From positions 124,001-188,000 of the forward strand of contig NZ_LGLV01000016.1 of NCBI RefSeq assembly GCF_001687365.1: DNA of 64,000 nucleotides. The letters are read 5' to 3'. This stretch comes from Pararhizobium polonicum. GTDB taxonomy: Bacteria; Pseudomonadota; Alphaproteobacteria; Rhizobiales; Rhizobiaceae. Of this stretch, positions 35,209 to 44,529 are shown piece after piece (within the stretch, counting starts at the first letter, position 1; every line of letters starts with the position of its first letter). The position numbers were made by a program, and so were the translations under genes. The notes beneath the pieces are model-generated. The model was not told where the DNA came from. It ran no database searches and saw only the letters and a program-made list of their open reading frames with translations.

Positions 35209-36498
35209 TCAAAGCCAGCCGCCGGAAAAGCCTGCACGTCCCAGGCCACGCCGAATGACCGGCGATTGGCGCAGCATGTCCCAGAACAGGCCGCTACGAT
35301 GGTTTTCGATCATCATCACCAGAAGCCCCTGGTCAAGACCGACGCTGCGATCGTTGAGCCAGCCCTCCGGTGTCCTGCCGGGAACACTGGGGTTGAAGCT
35401 GCCGACAAAGCGCCCCGCTTCGATCACGCCGGGATAGCTCGAAAGAATGTGCCGGGTGGCGGCCATCGCGGCTTTCGGCTCGAACGGCAGGCAGGCGAGC
35501 GGCGCCCAAGGCGCAAGCGTGCCGTCGTCCGGGCCAAGGGGAGCGCCGCGCGCGGCATACCCGGCAAACTGCTGCCGGCGCCCGTCCTGCAAACGGCGGG
35601 GGCGCTGCGGTCCGTCGCAGGATGTCAGCCCCCAAGTATCGGCGCCGTAACCGGCAAAGCCGCCGGGATTGTCGACGGCATAGGTCCGCTGGACGGCGAT
35701 CGCACGGCGGGTGTTTTCGAAATAATCCGTATCGTGCGCCGCAACGGCCGCATCGCGGATGCCGCGAAAATCGATCCATGCATGCGAAAACAGGTGGATG
35801 AACAACGGGCCGGCATAGAGGAACGGCTTGTCCTTCACCGTCATCCAGTCGAACTTGGCGGCAAAAGCGTCATAGCTCTCCTTGCCGATCGGATAGGACG
35901 GAGAGGCAAGCGCCAGAACATAGAGGATGATCGCTTCGCTGTAGGATTCCCAGCGGTAGGGCAGAAACCCCGTCCGTGGTTTCCAGCCGAGCCACAAGGC
36001 CCCCTTGCCGTCGAGTGCCCAGGCCCAGTTGACCCGCGCGTAGAGCATGGCGGTAGAGGACCGGATCTCCGCCTCCACCGCATCGTCCTGATCGAAATAG
36101 GCAGCCGCCGTCAGCATGCCGGCGATGAGGAGCGCGCTGTCGATCAGCGACAACTCACTGCGCCATGTCCGCTGACCGGTCTTCATATCGAGAAAATGGT
36201 AGTAGAGCCCCTTGTATCCCGTCGCATCCTTGTCGCGGTTCTGCGGGGCCTGGGTAAAGAAGCGCAGTGTTGCTAGCGTTCTGGCAGCCGCATCCTGCCG
36301 GCTCATCCAGCCTCTTTCTACACCCACGGGATAGACGGAAAGCCCGAACCCCGTCGCAGCAATGCTGGAAGGAGCACCCGCGAGCGAGGTATCGGCAATC
36401 AAACCATTGTCCGGATTGGAAAATTCAAGGAAATAGCTGAAGGCCGCTTTCTGGAGCCGGTCGAGGAGGACCATGTCGGTATCGTTTTTCAGCAGCAT
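35209..36498 (-). CDS. Glucoamylase-like/GH144-type beta-1,2-glucanase family protein (PF10091)
   Basis: 429 residues from ATG 36498 (a GTG/ATG 9-21 bp upstream is possible). The sequence has the marks of the PF10091 (alpha/alpha)6-barrel: LQKAAFSYFLEFSNPDNGLIADTS at the N-terminus, then SIAATGFGLSVYPVGVERGW, FYHFLDM-like YYHFLDM, SELSLIDSALLIAG and a C-terminal DQGLLVMMIENHRSG. PF10091 also forms the C-terminal part of cyclic beta-1,2-glucan synthase, and stand-alone members include GH144 endo-beta-1,2-glucanases. No signal peptide is obvious. Action on beta-1,2-glucan is plausible in a rhizobium but unproven. Confidence 0.8.
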   Translation of the reverse strand: MLLKNDTDMVLLDRLQKAAFSYFLEFSNPDNGLIADTSLAGAPSSIAATGFGLSVYPVGVERGWMSRQDAAARTLATLRFFTQAPQNRDKDATGYKGLYYHFLDMKTGQRTWRSELSLIDSALLIAGMLTAAAYFDQDDAVEAEIRSSTAMLYARVNWAWALDGKGALWLGWKPRTGFLPYRWESYSEAIILYVLALASPSYPIGKESYDAFAAKFDWMTVKDKPFLYAGPLFIHLFSHAWIDFRGIRDAAVAAHDTDYFENTRRAIAVQRTYAVDNPGGFAGYGADTWGLTSCDGPQRPRRLQDGRRQQFAGYAARGAPLGPDDGTLAPWAPLACLPFEPKAAMAATRHILSSYPGVIEAGRFVGSFNPSVPGRTPEGWLNDRSVGLDQGLLVMMIENHRSGLFWDMLRQSPVIRRGLGRAGFSGGWL

Positions 36499-36654
36499 TG
36501 CATCAGGCACTCCCATCAACCATAAGTTTCACCATAGTGCAGTTGCATCGGCAAATCACCGATTGTTGAACTCGCCCACATCCGAAACCATCGCCTGACC
36601 GGGGAGCTGTGCTACACTTTTTGCTTCTACGACCAGCAGCGGTGATTGGATGAC

Positions 36655-37455
36655 ATGATGTTCACAACACTTGCGATGCTTTTAAGCCTCTCCGGCAACG
36701 CCATCGTGACCCCGGCAAACGACATGGCCCAGGTCGATGTCGCACTGGTGCTTGCCGTCGACATGTCGGGCTCGATGGATCTCGAGGAGGCGCGGGTGCA
36801 GCGCATGGGCTATGTCGAGGCTCTGCGCCATCCCGATTTCATCAACGCAGTGACCGCAGGCCTCAACGGCCGGATCGCCATCAGCTATTTCGAATGGGCA
36901 GGCAGCGTCAACGAGACCTCGGTCATCGGCTGGCAGGTGATCGACGAGGCTCAGGATGCCGCAGCCTTCGCGGAACAGCTTGCCTCCCGGCCCGTCTACA
37001 CGCGCCGGGGCACATCCATTTCCAACGCAATCTCCTTTGCGACGAAACTCATCGCCGCCAATCCGCACGATGCAATGCGCCGGGTGATCGACATATCCGG
37101 CGACGGGCCGAACAATCTCGGCCCGCCCGTCGATCCCGCCCGCAACGCCGCCGTCGCCAGCGGCATCGTCATCAACGGCCTTGCCATCCTCATCCGCCCG
37201 TCCGGCACGCAAGGCTCGCTCGACCGCTACTATGCCGACTGCGTCATCGGCGGCCCCGGTTCATTCGTGCTACCGGTCCATCAGCCGGAGGATTTTGCCG
37301 TTGCCATCCGGCAGAAGCTGGTGATGGAGGTCAGCAGCCGGGAACCGCCCGAACGCATCATTCCAATCCAGATCACCCCGCCTACCGACTGCATGATCGG
37401 CGAAAAGCTGCGCCCCGGCTTTCTCGACCGGGTCTATCCCGAGCTGGAAAAATAA
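36655..37455 (+). CDS. DUF1194 protein (von Willebrand factor A-like, exported)
   Basis: 266 residues; ATG 36655 or 36658. The N-terminus is hydrophobic (FTTLAMLLSLSGNAIVTPA) and resembles a short signal peptide. The VWA MIDAS motif is DMSGSMD, with RRGTSISNAI and DISGDGPNN as the remaining metal-site loops. DUF1194 proteins are frequent in alpha-proteobacteria and have no assigned role. Divergent from the glucanase-like gene. Confidence 0.85.
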   Translation: MMFTTLAMLLSLSGNAIVTPANDMAQVDVALVLAVDMSGSMDLEEARVQRMGYVEALRHPDFINAVTAGLNGRIAISYFEWAGSVNETSVIGWQVIDEAQDAAAFAEQLASRPVYTRRGTSISNAISFATKLIAANPHDAMRRVIDISGDGPNNLGPPVDPARNAAVASGIVINGLAILIRPSGTQGSLDRYYADCVIGGPGSFVLPVHQPEDFAVAIRQKLVMEVSSREPPERIIPIQITPPTDCMIGEKLRPGFLDRVYPELEK

Positions 37456-37536
37456 GCTCCCCGATGATCATCGGCCTGCCCTGCTCCTGAAGACGAACAG
37501 TTTCAGTACAACCGACATCGTGCAGATCCTGCGGCG

Positions 37537-38940
37537 TTACGATCCGGATGCGCTGGCCGACCGATCTGACGCCTGCAGCGATTCCATCACCCGCGTAGCG
37601 GCTTCACGTCCAGCAACAATCGCGCCTTCGATATAAGCCGGGAATGACGAGGCCAGTTCCGATGCGGCAAAATGCACGGGCGGCGCGCCGGCCCGGATGA
37701 TCGCCTCCGCGTCATAGGCCGACAGGCCGGTGATGACGTCGCTGTAGCCTCCGCCACTCCAGGCATCGTCAACCCAGTCACGCATCCGGAAATCCATATA
37801 CGCCCCGGCCTCGTTGCCAAATGCCGCGACGAGACGGCGGATGATTTCGGATTGAATGAATTCGGCCCCCTTGCCGCTCCAGTCCGCAGCCAGCGAACCT
37901 CCGGCAAACAGCACCAGTGCCGCCGCCCGCTCGCTGCTGACATCGCAGGCGAAAAGCCCGAGAACATCGCGCCACATGACCATGCCGCTCAATCCGCCAT
38001 CGCGCCAGAAAGGCCGCTCGTAGCGCACCAGCACCTTGATGACCGCCCCGCTCTTCCAGGCACCGAATGCATCGATCAGCGGCTCGGGCAGAGCAGGCTC
38101 ATAAGCAATGCGCGACGCCATCACCGGCGGCACGGCCACGACGACCTGCCGTGCCGTGAAGACATCACCGTTGGCATCGCTCACCGCCACCGCACCGCTC
38201 GTTCGCGCAATATGCGCAACGGGCGTATTCAGCCGCAGGCGAGAGCCAAGCGTCGCCGCGAGAGCCCCTGCAACGGCATGCGTCGAGCCTTCGACGAAAT
38301 ACTGCAGCTCGTTGCCATTGCTGAGCGTGCGCCGGTCGGTGTCGATCATGTACCAGAGCGGCATCTCGTGGATCGGGCGGCACCAGAGCCCCTCGACCAT
38401 CGCCTGATAGCCGGCCTTGGCTGCCGGAGAATCGCTCTGCCGGGCCAGCCATGTTTCCGCCGTCAGGCCGGCAATATCCGGATCGCGCGGGTCGATCCTG
38501 TTGGCGCGCGCCCGGATACGGCTGGATTCGGCAAAACTGTAGCCGGCCTCCGTCAAGCCAGCATCGGGCTGCATCAGCAAGGCACCCTCCATCGGCGTCT
38601 CCACCAGAGGAAAGCCAAACCGCCGCGTCAGCGCCATAACTTCCGGCATCTCGTCGCAAATGAACTGGCCGCCCATGTCGACCCGCACATCGTTCGAAAA
38701 CACCGCCGGCTCCACCCGTCCGCCAACACGGTCCCTCGCCTCAAGCAGGATGACATCGAGCCCGGCGGAAACCAGCGCATCCGCTGCCGAAAGGCCCGTA
38801 AAACCGGCGCCGACGACAACCACATCCGCATGATCATTGCCCGATGGCATCTTTGCCGCTACGTGGTCCATTTCCACACCCTCATCCGCCTTCACTCTCA
38901 CCATTGCCTTCTTGCCCTTCAGGCTGCGAACGATGGTCAT
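37537..38940 (-). CDS. Flavin-containing amine oxidase (monoamine oxidase family)
   Basis: 467 residues if started at 38940; ATGs at 38904 and 38871 (GAGGG upstream) are realistic alternatives. FAD-binding VVVGAGFTGLSAADALVSAG and LLEARDRVGGR are present, with the amine-oxidase blocks DMGGQFI and SYSDVITGL-like GGYSDVITGL near the C-terminus. Such enzymes oxidise primary or secondary amines to aldehydes with O2. It runs in the same direction as the racemase and ABC genes behind it, which hints at a common amine or amino-acid substrate. Confidence 0.85.
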   Translation of the reverse strand: MTIVRSLKGKKAMVRVKADEGVEMDHVAAKMPSGNDHADVVVVGAGFTGLSAADALVSAGLDVILLEARDRVGGRVEPAVFSNDVRVDMGGQFICDEMPEVMALTRRFGFPLVETPMEGALLMQPDAGLTEAGYSFAESSRIRARANRIDPRDPDIAGLTAETWLARQSDSPAAKAGYQAMVEGLWCRPIHEMPLWYMIDTDRRTLSNGNELQYFVEGSTHAVAGALAATLGSRLRLNTPVAHIARTSGAVAVSDANGDVFTARQVVVAVPPVMASRIAYEPALPEPLIDAFGAWKSGAVIKVLVRYERPFWRDGGLSGMVMWRDVLGLFACDVSSERAAALVLFAGGSLAADWSGKGAEFIQSEIIRRLVAAFGNEAGAYMDFRMRDWVDDAWSGGGYSDVITGLSAYDAEAIIRAGAPPVHFAASELASSFPAYIEGAIVAGREAATRVMESLQASDRSASASGS

Positions 38941-39199
38941 CGAGCGCTTCCGCCCGCTTTGTGCCGCCGCGCAGATGAGTGGAGAATGCAAACTGCTGTC
39001 AAGGCCTTCCACAGGTCTTCCAGCTGCGGATATCCACGACACCGGCCGGTCGGCCGAACGATCGGTATCGGGAAGCCGAACGCGAACAACCATAAAGCGA
39101 TGGTTGAAGCACGGCGGAATCATATTCTGAAGCACATGCGCTTCGGCCTTGAAATTGAAGGGATATGGCCAACCGGATGTTTCCGCCGGGTGGCAGGGA

Positions 39200-39937
39200 T
39201 CACCCCTCGCTCGGCGCAAACTCCGCCATGCCCCCCGTGTAGACTTTCGCCAGCGGCGTTGCGTAGGAGCCGCGTTTGCTGGTCGTCAGCCGCTGCGCAA
39301 TCAGCGCCTCCGCCTGCTTGACCGCGGCCGACACGCCATCGATCACCGGCACGCCATAGTCCTGCTGCAGTGCATAGGCGAGATCGGCCATGCCGGCGCA
39401 GCCAAGCACGATGGCTTCGGCGCCGTCCTCCTCCAGCGCCAGCTCGATCTGGCGGCGCAGTTTGTCCAGAGCGCCGGACGCGGGATCTTCCAGTTCCAAC
39501 ACCGGGATATCGGCGGCACGGACTTTTGCCCGGCCGCCAAAGCCGTAATGCCGTGACAGATTTTCGAGCAGCACCCGCGAGCGCTCCAGCGTCGTCACCA
39601 CGGTAAAGCGCTGGGCCAGCAAACCCGCGGTGATCAACGCGGATTCGCAGAGCCCCAGAACCGGGAAGCCGGCCAGCGACCGGGCCGCATCGAGCCCGGT
39701 ATCATCGAAGCAGGCAATGACCGCCGCTTGCACGCCTGCCGCTTCCGCCTTCCTGATTTCGGCGAGCAGGCCAGGCAAGGCCAGCGCGCCGTCATAATGC
39801 CCCTCGATCGAAACCGGCCCCATCTGCGAGGTCGCTGCGATGATTTCGGTTCCGGGGCCAGCGACGGCGCGGGCGGCCTCGGCCGCCTTTTCCGTCATGG
39901 ATTGGGTGGTGTTCGGATTGACGACGAGGATGCGCAT
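39200..39937 (-). CDS. Asp/Glu/hydantoin racemase family protein
   Basis: 245 residues. It begins MRILVVNPNTTQSMT, the signature of hydantoin racemases, and has the two catalytic cysteines in ACFDDTGLDAAR and LGCAGMADL. It would interconvert D and L forms of a hydantoin or amino-acid derivative. The start lies 6 bp from the end of the ABC permease gene, so it is the distal part of that operon. The substrate is not known. Confidence 0.85.
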   Translation of the reverse strand: MRILVVNPNTTQSMTEKAAEAARAVAGPGTEIIAATSQMGPVSIEGHYDGALALPGLLAEIRKAEAAGVQAAVIACFDDTGLDAARSLAGFPVLGLCESALITAGLLAQRFTVVTTLERSRVLLENLSRHYGFGGRAKVRAADIPVLELEDPASGALDKLRRQIELALEEDGAEAIVLGCAGMADLAYALQQDYGVPVIDGVSAAVKQAEALIAQRLTTSKRGSYATPLAKVYTGGMAEFAPSEG

Positions 39938-39943
39938 GCGGGA

Positions 39944-40765
39944 TCAGACCACTTTCGCCTGCCGGCGGCGCATCACCAGAATGATCGCGAGCGCAAGCAG
40001 GATGATGGAGAAGGAGAACAGGGTTGTGACGGTACCGAGCGCATAGAGCACCGGCGTCGTCACGTTGGTCGTCATGCCGTAGATTTCCAGCGGCAGCGTG
40101 TTGTAGGTGCCGGATGTCATCAGCGTGCGGGCGAATTCGTCATAGGACAGCGTGAAGCCGAACAGGCCGACGCCGATCAGGCTGGGCGCGATCATCGGCA
40201 GCACGACATGGGCGAAGGTCTGCCAGGACGAGGCCCCGAGATCGCGTGCCGCCTCCTCATAGGCCGGCGAGAAGCGATTGAAGACGGCGAACATGATCAG
40301 CACGCCGAACGGCAGCGTCCAGGTCAAGTGCGCGCCGAAGGCGGAGGAATACCATGCGGGCTTCAGACCGAACTGCTGGAAGACCACGCCGATGCCGAGC
40401 GAGATGATGATCGACGGCACCACGAGGCTGGCGACCGTCAGATAGAACAGCACTGTCGAGCCACGGAACTTGCGGCGGAAGGCGAGACCGGCCAGCAGCG
40501 ACACGACGACGTTGACGATCATCACCATCAGGCCAAGAGAGAAGGAGCGCTTGAACGACGCCCCGAAATCGCCGACGGCCTGCTGTTCGAACAGGTTGAA
40601 GAACCAGTGCACCGAAACGCCGTTGAGCGGAAAGGTCAGGCCGCCATCCGGCCCCTGGAAGGAGAGGATGAACACAGCCGACAGCGGCCCGTAGAGAAAG
40701 AAGACGAACAGCGCGAAGAAGGCGGCAAGCACATAAAACTCGAGAGTGCGTTTCTCATGGCTCAT
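39944..40765 (-). CDS. ABC transporter permease, polyamine type (PotC-like), second system
   Basis: 273 residues with six hydrophobic segments. The EAA loop reads YEEAARDLGASSWQTFAHVVLPMIAPS (around residues 168-194), and the FTLSYDEFARTLM segment matches PotC-like permeases. It is 1 bp from the second permease gene. Part of a four-gene importer (ATPase, binding protein, two permeases) transcribed on the minus strand. Confidence 0.9.
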   Translation of the reverse strand: MSHEKRTLEFYVLAAFFALFVFFLYGPLSAVFILSFQGPDGGLTFPLNGVSVHWFFNLFEQQAVGDFGASFKRSFSLGLMVMIVNVVVSLLAGLAFRRKFRGSTVLFYLTVASLVVPSIIISLGIGVVFQQFGLKPAWYSSAFGAHLTWTLPFGVLIMFAVFNRFSPAYEEAARDLGASSWQTFAHVVLPMIAPSLIGVGLFGFTLSYDEFARTLMTSGTYNTLPLEIYGMTTNVTTPVLYALGTVTTLFSFSIILLALAIILVMRRRQAKVV

Positions 40766-40766
40766 C

Positions 40767-41693
40767 TCAAAGCTCCTTGCGGATATCGACGACGCGCAGG
40801 ATCGCGGCGACCATCAGAAGCACGACGATCAAAAGCACCACGGCATTGGCGGCGGCGGCCGGATATTGCAGCAGCGACATCTGGTTCTTCATCATCAGCG
40901 CCACCGACGCGCTCTGCCCGCCCGACATCACCTGCACTGTTGAAAAATCCGCCATGACAAGCGTCACGACAAAGATCGAACCGATGGCGATCCCGGGCTT
41001 GGCGAGCGGAATGATGACATTCCACAGGATCTGCCAGCCGTTCGCCCCGGCGTCACGCGCCGCCTCGATCAGCGAGCGGTCGATGCGCATCAGCGTGTTG
41101 AAGATCGGCGTCACCATGAACAGCGTGTTCAAATGCACCATGGCCAGCACCACGGCAAAATCGGAATAAAGCAGCCATTCGATCGGCTTGGGAATGATCC
41201 CCATCTCGATCAGCGTCGTGTTGACGAGACCGTTGCGCCCGAGCACGGGTATCCACGAAATCATCCGGATGATGTTGGATGTGAGAAACGGCACGGTGCA
41301 GACGAGAAACAGCACCATCTGCATGGTCGTCGTGCGAATGTGAAACGCCAGGAAATAGGCGACCCAGAAACCGATCAGCAGCGTCAGCCCCCAGACCATC
41401 GCGGTATATTTCAGCGTGTTGAGATAGGTCTTCCAGGTGACCCAGGAACCGAGCGTGTCGGTATAGTTCATGGTCAGGAAATCGGGATAGAGCCCGGCGA
41501 AATCATAGTCCCAGAAGCTGACGACGGCGATCATCAGGATCGGCAGCAGGAAGAAGAAGCCGAGGATCAGCGCCAGCGGCACCGCCTGCAGATAGGAAGC
41601 GACACGCGACGCGATTTTGCCGATGCGCGCAATGATGGGCGGCTTGGCGGGCGCCGCGATCTGTGTGGCTTCTTCCGTGATGGCTGCTGTCAC
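40767..41693 (-). CDS. ABC transporter permease, polyamine type (PotB-like), second system
   Basis: 308 residues from GTG 41693 with GGAG 9 nt upstream. An ATG 81 bp further out would make the N-terminus out of the intergenic repeat, which is unlikely. Six membrane segments and an EAA loop (LIEAARDAGANGWQILWNVIIPLAKPG) are visible, followed by FVVTLVMADFSTVQVMSGGQ. Pairs with the PotC-like permease directly downstream. Confidence 0.88.
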   Translation of the reverse strand: MTAAITEEATQIAAPAKPPIIARIGKIASRVASYLQAVPLALILGFFFLLPILMIAVVSFWDYDFAGLYPDFLTMNYTDTLGSWVTWKTYLNTLKYTAMVWGLTLLIGFWVAYFLAFHIRTTTMQMVLFLVCTVPFLTSNIIRMISWIPVLGRNGLVNTTLIEMGIIPKPIEWLLYSDFAVVLAMVHLNTLFMVTPIFNTLMRIDRSLIEAARDAGANGWQILWNVIIPLAKPGIAIGSIFVVTLVMADFSTVQVMSGGQSASVALMMKNQMSLLQYPAAAANAVVLLIVVLLMVAAILRVVDIRKEL

Positions 41694-41719
41694 GTCTTGG
41701 GTCTCCGGTTTGTCTTCTG

Positions 41720-41840
41720 TACCTCCCCCTTGAGGGGGGAGGTCGCAGCGAAGCTGCGGGTGGGGGTGATCCATCGGGTATCGCAGGAGGTCACCCCACC
41801 CCGGACCTTTGGTCCGACCCTCCCCCTCAAGGGGAGGGTA
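41720..41840 (-). repeat. GC-rich palindromic repeat inside the ABC operon
   Basis: Three inverted pairs in about 120 bp: CTCCCCCTTGAGGGGGGAG at the left, GCAGCGAAGCTGC next to it, and GGACCTTTGGTCC followed by CTCCCCCTCAAGGGGAG at the right. The outer ends are complementary (ACCTCCCCCTTGA / TCAAGGGGAGGGT). It lies between binding-protein and permease cistrons, just as copy 1 of the RIME element does at 13427. Confidence 0.75.
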
Positions 41841-41847
41841 AAGATCA

Positions 41848-43137
41848 TCAGGCAGCGATGAATTCGTTCCAGCGTCGGACCATGTAGCGGTCCTCGTCCA
41901 TCACCGAGTTCCAGCACGCGACTGCGCCCATGCGTTCCTCGAACGAACCGCCGTCACGCACGGCACCGGCCTTCTCCATGACCTTGCCTTCCGGAGACAT
42001 GATATCGCCGGCCGCAGGCTTGCCCTCGATCCAGTAGCCCCACTCGTCGGCCGACATGAATTCCTTGGCGGTGTCCATGGCGGCGGAATAGTAGCCCTGA
42101 CGGTTGAGATAGCCGCCGACCCAGCCGGACGTGTACCAGTTGATATACTCATAAGCCGCGTCGAGCTGCGCGCCTTCGAGATGGGCAGCAAGGCCGAGAC
42201 CGCCGCCCCATGAGCGATAGCCTTCCTTGAGCGGCTGATACTTGCAGGCGATGCCCTTCGAGCGGACGGCGGCAACGGCCGGCGACCACATCGACTGGAT
42301 GACGACTTCGCCCGAGGCCATCAGGTTGACGCTCTCGTCGAACGACTTCCAGAAGGCGCGGAACTGGCCGTCCTGCTTGGCCTTGATCAGGAATTCGATC
42401 GTCGCGTCGATCTCTTCCTTGGTCATGTTGCCTTTGTCGGCATATTTGATGTTGCCGAGCGCTTCCATGATCATCGCCGCATCCATGATGCCGATCGACG
42501 GGATGTTGAGGATCGAGGTCTTGCCCTTGAACGCCGGGTCCATGATATCGGCCCAGGAGGTGATGTCGCGGCCGACGAGGTCCGGCCGAATGCCGAGCGT
42601 ATCGGCGTTGTAGATGGTCGGAACCATGGTGAAGAACTGGGTTTCGCCCTTGGCGAAGGTCTTGTCGCCGACCTTTTCGACATAACCGACCGTATGCGGC
42701 GCAGTACCCTGCGCAATGACGCTGTCGGGCTTCAGCTTGCCGGTTTTGAACAGCGGGACGATCTTGTCGTAATATTTCAGCTTCTTGATATCCATCGGCT
42801 GGATGACGCCGGCCGGGAACACCTTCTTGAGAATCCAGTATTCGATATCGGCGATGTCGTAGCTATCCGGCTGGGTGACGGCACGCTGGGCAGCGGCATC
42901 GCTATCGGTTGCCGTCATTTCGAGCGTGATGCCGAGGTCGGCCTTGCACTTCTCGGCAATGGCATTGATGTTCGAAACACCGGTGCCGAACTGGCGCAGC
43001 GTGATCGGGTTCTGCGCCCAGATGGTCGGGAAGCCGGTGATCAGGCCGGAGCCGATGATCGCGCCGGTTGCCGCAGCACCGGTCTTCAGCAGACCGCGCC
43101 TTGAAATTCCCTTGGGTGTCTTGGTGTCATTGGTCAT
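41848..43137 (-). CDS. ABC transporter substrate-binding protein, PotD-like, Tat-exported, second system
   Basis: 429 residues with a twin-arginine signal (SRRGLLKTGAA, residues 12-22) and predicted cleavage after FPTIWA. The mature protein is an SBP_bac_8/PotD-type lobe pair, with FFTMVPTIYNADTLGIRPDL, SWADIMDPAFKGKTSIL and MASGEVVIQSMWSP. It is longer than the YdcS-like protein of the first system and only distantly similar, so the ligand probably differs. Position beside an amine oxidase and the methylamine genes suggests an amine ligand. Confidence 0.87.
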   Translation of the reverse strand: MTNDTKTPKGISRRGLLKTGAAATGAIIGSGLITGFPTIWAQNPITLRQFGTGVSNINAIAEKCKADLGITLEMTATDSDAAAQRAVTQPDSYDIADIEYWILKKVFPAGVIQPMDIKKLKYYDKIVPLFKTGKLKPDSVIAQGTAPHTVGYVEKVGDKTFAKGETQFFTMVPTIYNADTLGIRPDLVGRDITSWADIMDPAFKGKTSILNIPSIGIMDAAMIMEALGNIKYADKGNMTKEEIDATIEFLIKAKQDGQFRAFWKSFDESVNLMASGEVVIQSMWSPAVAAVRSKGIACKYQPLKEGYRSWGGGLGLAAHLEGAQLDAAYEYINWYTSGWVGGYLNRQGYYSAAMDTAKEFMSADEWGYWIEGKPAAGDIMSPEGKVMEKAGAVRDGGSFEERMGAVACWNSVMDEDRYMVRRWNEFIAA

Positions 43138-43173
43138 GTCAGTTCCCTCTTTTTTTGATGGTGATGGAAAGGA

Positions 43174-44262
43174 TCAGGCGGCAATGCGGCCAAGCAGGAC
43201 GGCGTCCTCAAGGCCCCAGCTGAGCGGCACCGCATCGCCGACCGATACGGGTTTTTCGAAATAATCGGCGTCGGTGGCGATGACGGTGAAATCGTCGCTG
43301 CCGGCACCGATGACGGTGATCTTCACCGAGGCCCCGCGATATTCGACATTGGAGACGATACCGTTGAACCCGAGTGTCTTTTCCGATGGCGTGGCAAGCC
43401 GCACCCGGTCGGTGCGAACGCCGATATCGATGGGCGAACCGGGCTCCTGATCGGGGCCTGCAACGGTGAACGTCTGCCCCTCGGTCACTTCCAGCGTCAC
43501 GGTGCCGTTGCCGCTTTCGACCACGCGACCGGAAAGAACGTTGTGATCGCCCATGAAGCGGGCAACGAAGGCGGTGGCCGGGCGCTCGAACACTTCGCGC
43601 GGGTGTGCCGCCTGCTCGATCCGGCCGTCATTCATGATGACGATGATGTCGGCCAGCGCCATCGCCTCTTCCTGGCTATGGGTGACATGGACAAAGGTGA
43701 TGCCGAGGCTCTTCTGCAGCTTCTTCAGCTCGGCCCGCATGCGGATTTTCAGGAAGGGATCGAGCGCCGACAGCGGCTCATCGAGAAGCAGCGCTTCCGG
43801 ATCGGTGATCAGCGCCCGCGCCAGTGCCACACGCTGCTGCTGGCCGCCGGAAAGCTGGGCCGGGCGCCGGGTGGCATAGGGCTCCATCTGCATCAGCTTC
43901 AGCATCTCGAGCGCCTTGGCACGGCGCTCTTCCTTGTCCACACCCTTCATCTTCAGGCTGAAGGCGACATTATCGATCAGGTCGAGATGGGGAAACAGCG
44001 CATAGGACTGGAACATCATCGCCGTACCGCGCTTGGCCGGCGGTAGATCGGTGACGACGACATTGCCGAGCCGGACGTCCCCCGACGAGATGCTCTCGTG
44101 GCCGGCGATCATCCGAAGCGTCGACGTCTTGCCGCAGCCGGACGGGCCAAGGAAGCAGCAATAGCTGCCGGAAGGTATTTTCAGGCTGATGGAATGGACG
44201 GCGGTGGTGCTGCCATAAACCTTGGAAACGGATACGATATCGATTTCAGCCGCTTTGGACAT
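43174..44262 (-). CDS. ABC transporter ATP-binding protein (PotA-like), second system
   Basis: 362 residues from ATG 44262, which has GGGGAG at better spacing than the ATG 3 bp before. Walker A GPSGCGKTS, Q-loop MMFQSYALFPH, signature LSGGQQQR, Walker B LLLDEPLSALD and H-loop VTHSQEEAM are intact; H-loop Ser replaces the common Asp. A TOBE domain fills the C-terminal 110 residues. First gene of the operon, divergent from the GntR gene. Confidence 0.92.
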   Translation of the reverse strand: MSKAAEIDIVSVSKVYGSTTAVHSISLKIPSGSYCCFLGPSGCGKTSTLRMIAGHESISSGDVRLGNVVVTDLPPAKRGTAMMFQSYALFPHLDLIDNVAFSLKMKGVDKEERRAKALEMLKLMQMEPYATRRPAQLSGGQQQRVALARALITDPEALLLDEPLSALDPFLKIRMRAELKKLQKSLGITFVHVTHSQEEAMALADIIVIMNDGRIEQAAHPREVFERPATAFVARFMGDHNVLSGRVVESGNGTVTLEVTEGQTFTVAGPDQEPGSPIDIGVRTDRVRLATPSEKTLGFNGIVSNVEYRGASVKITVIGAGSDDFTVIATDADYFEKPVSVGDAVPLSWGLEDAVLLGRIAA

Positions 44263-44432
44263 CATGTCTCCCCTGTGACGGGAACGACAATGCATCAAGC
44301 GTGCCAAACCGGTGTGGTGCTGACAAACATATGAAATAATTTACTTATTTTCTCGATTTCAAAGTCGCCGCGATTTCGCACCGTGTTGGTCTTGCTTAAA
44401 ATATAGCCGTTTGTCCGCAATGCGTTCGCGCG

Positions 44433-44446
44433 ATCGTATACAATTT
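44433..44446. promoter_or_regulatory. Possible GntR/FCD operator between ATPase and GntR genes
   Basis: ATCGTATACAATTT carries the GTATAC core of the TTGTATACAA-like sites used by FCD-type GntR regulators. It lies in the 267-bp divergent intergenic region, 84 bp before the GntR start. Only one clear half matches, so this is tentative. Confidence 0.35.
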
Positions 44447-44529
44447 GATCAGCAATATGGCGACAAATTCCGATTCACTTCGCGCTCAAAGCACGCTAGA
44501 ATAACGGCAAGAATCCGGAATGAGCCTTG

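Noticed and set aside
41694-41774. Upstream ATG for the PotB-like permease
   Set aside because: The extra 27 residues would be read from the palindromic repeat; GTG 41693 has a proper ribosome-binding site.
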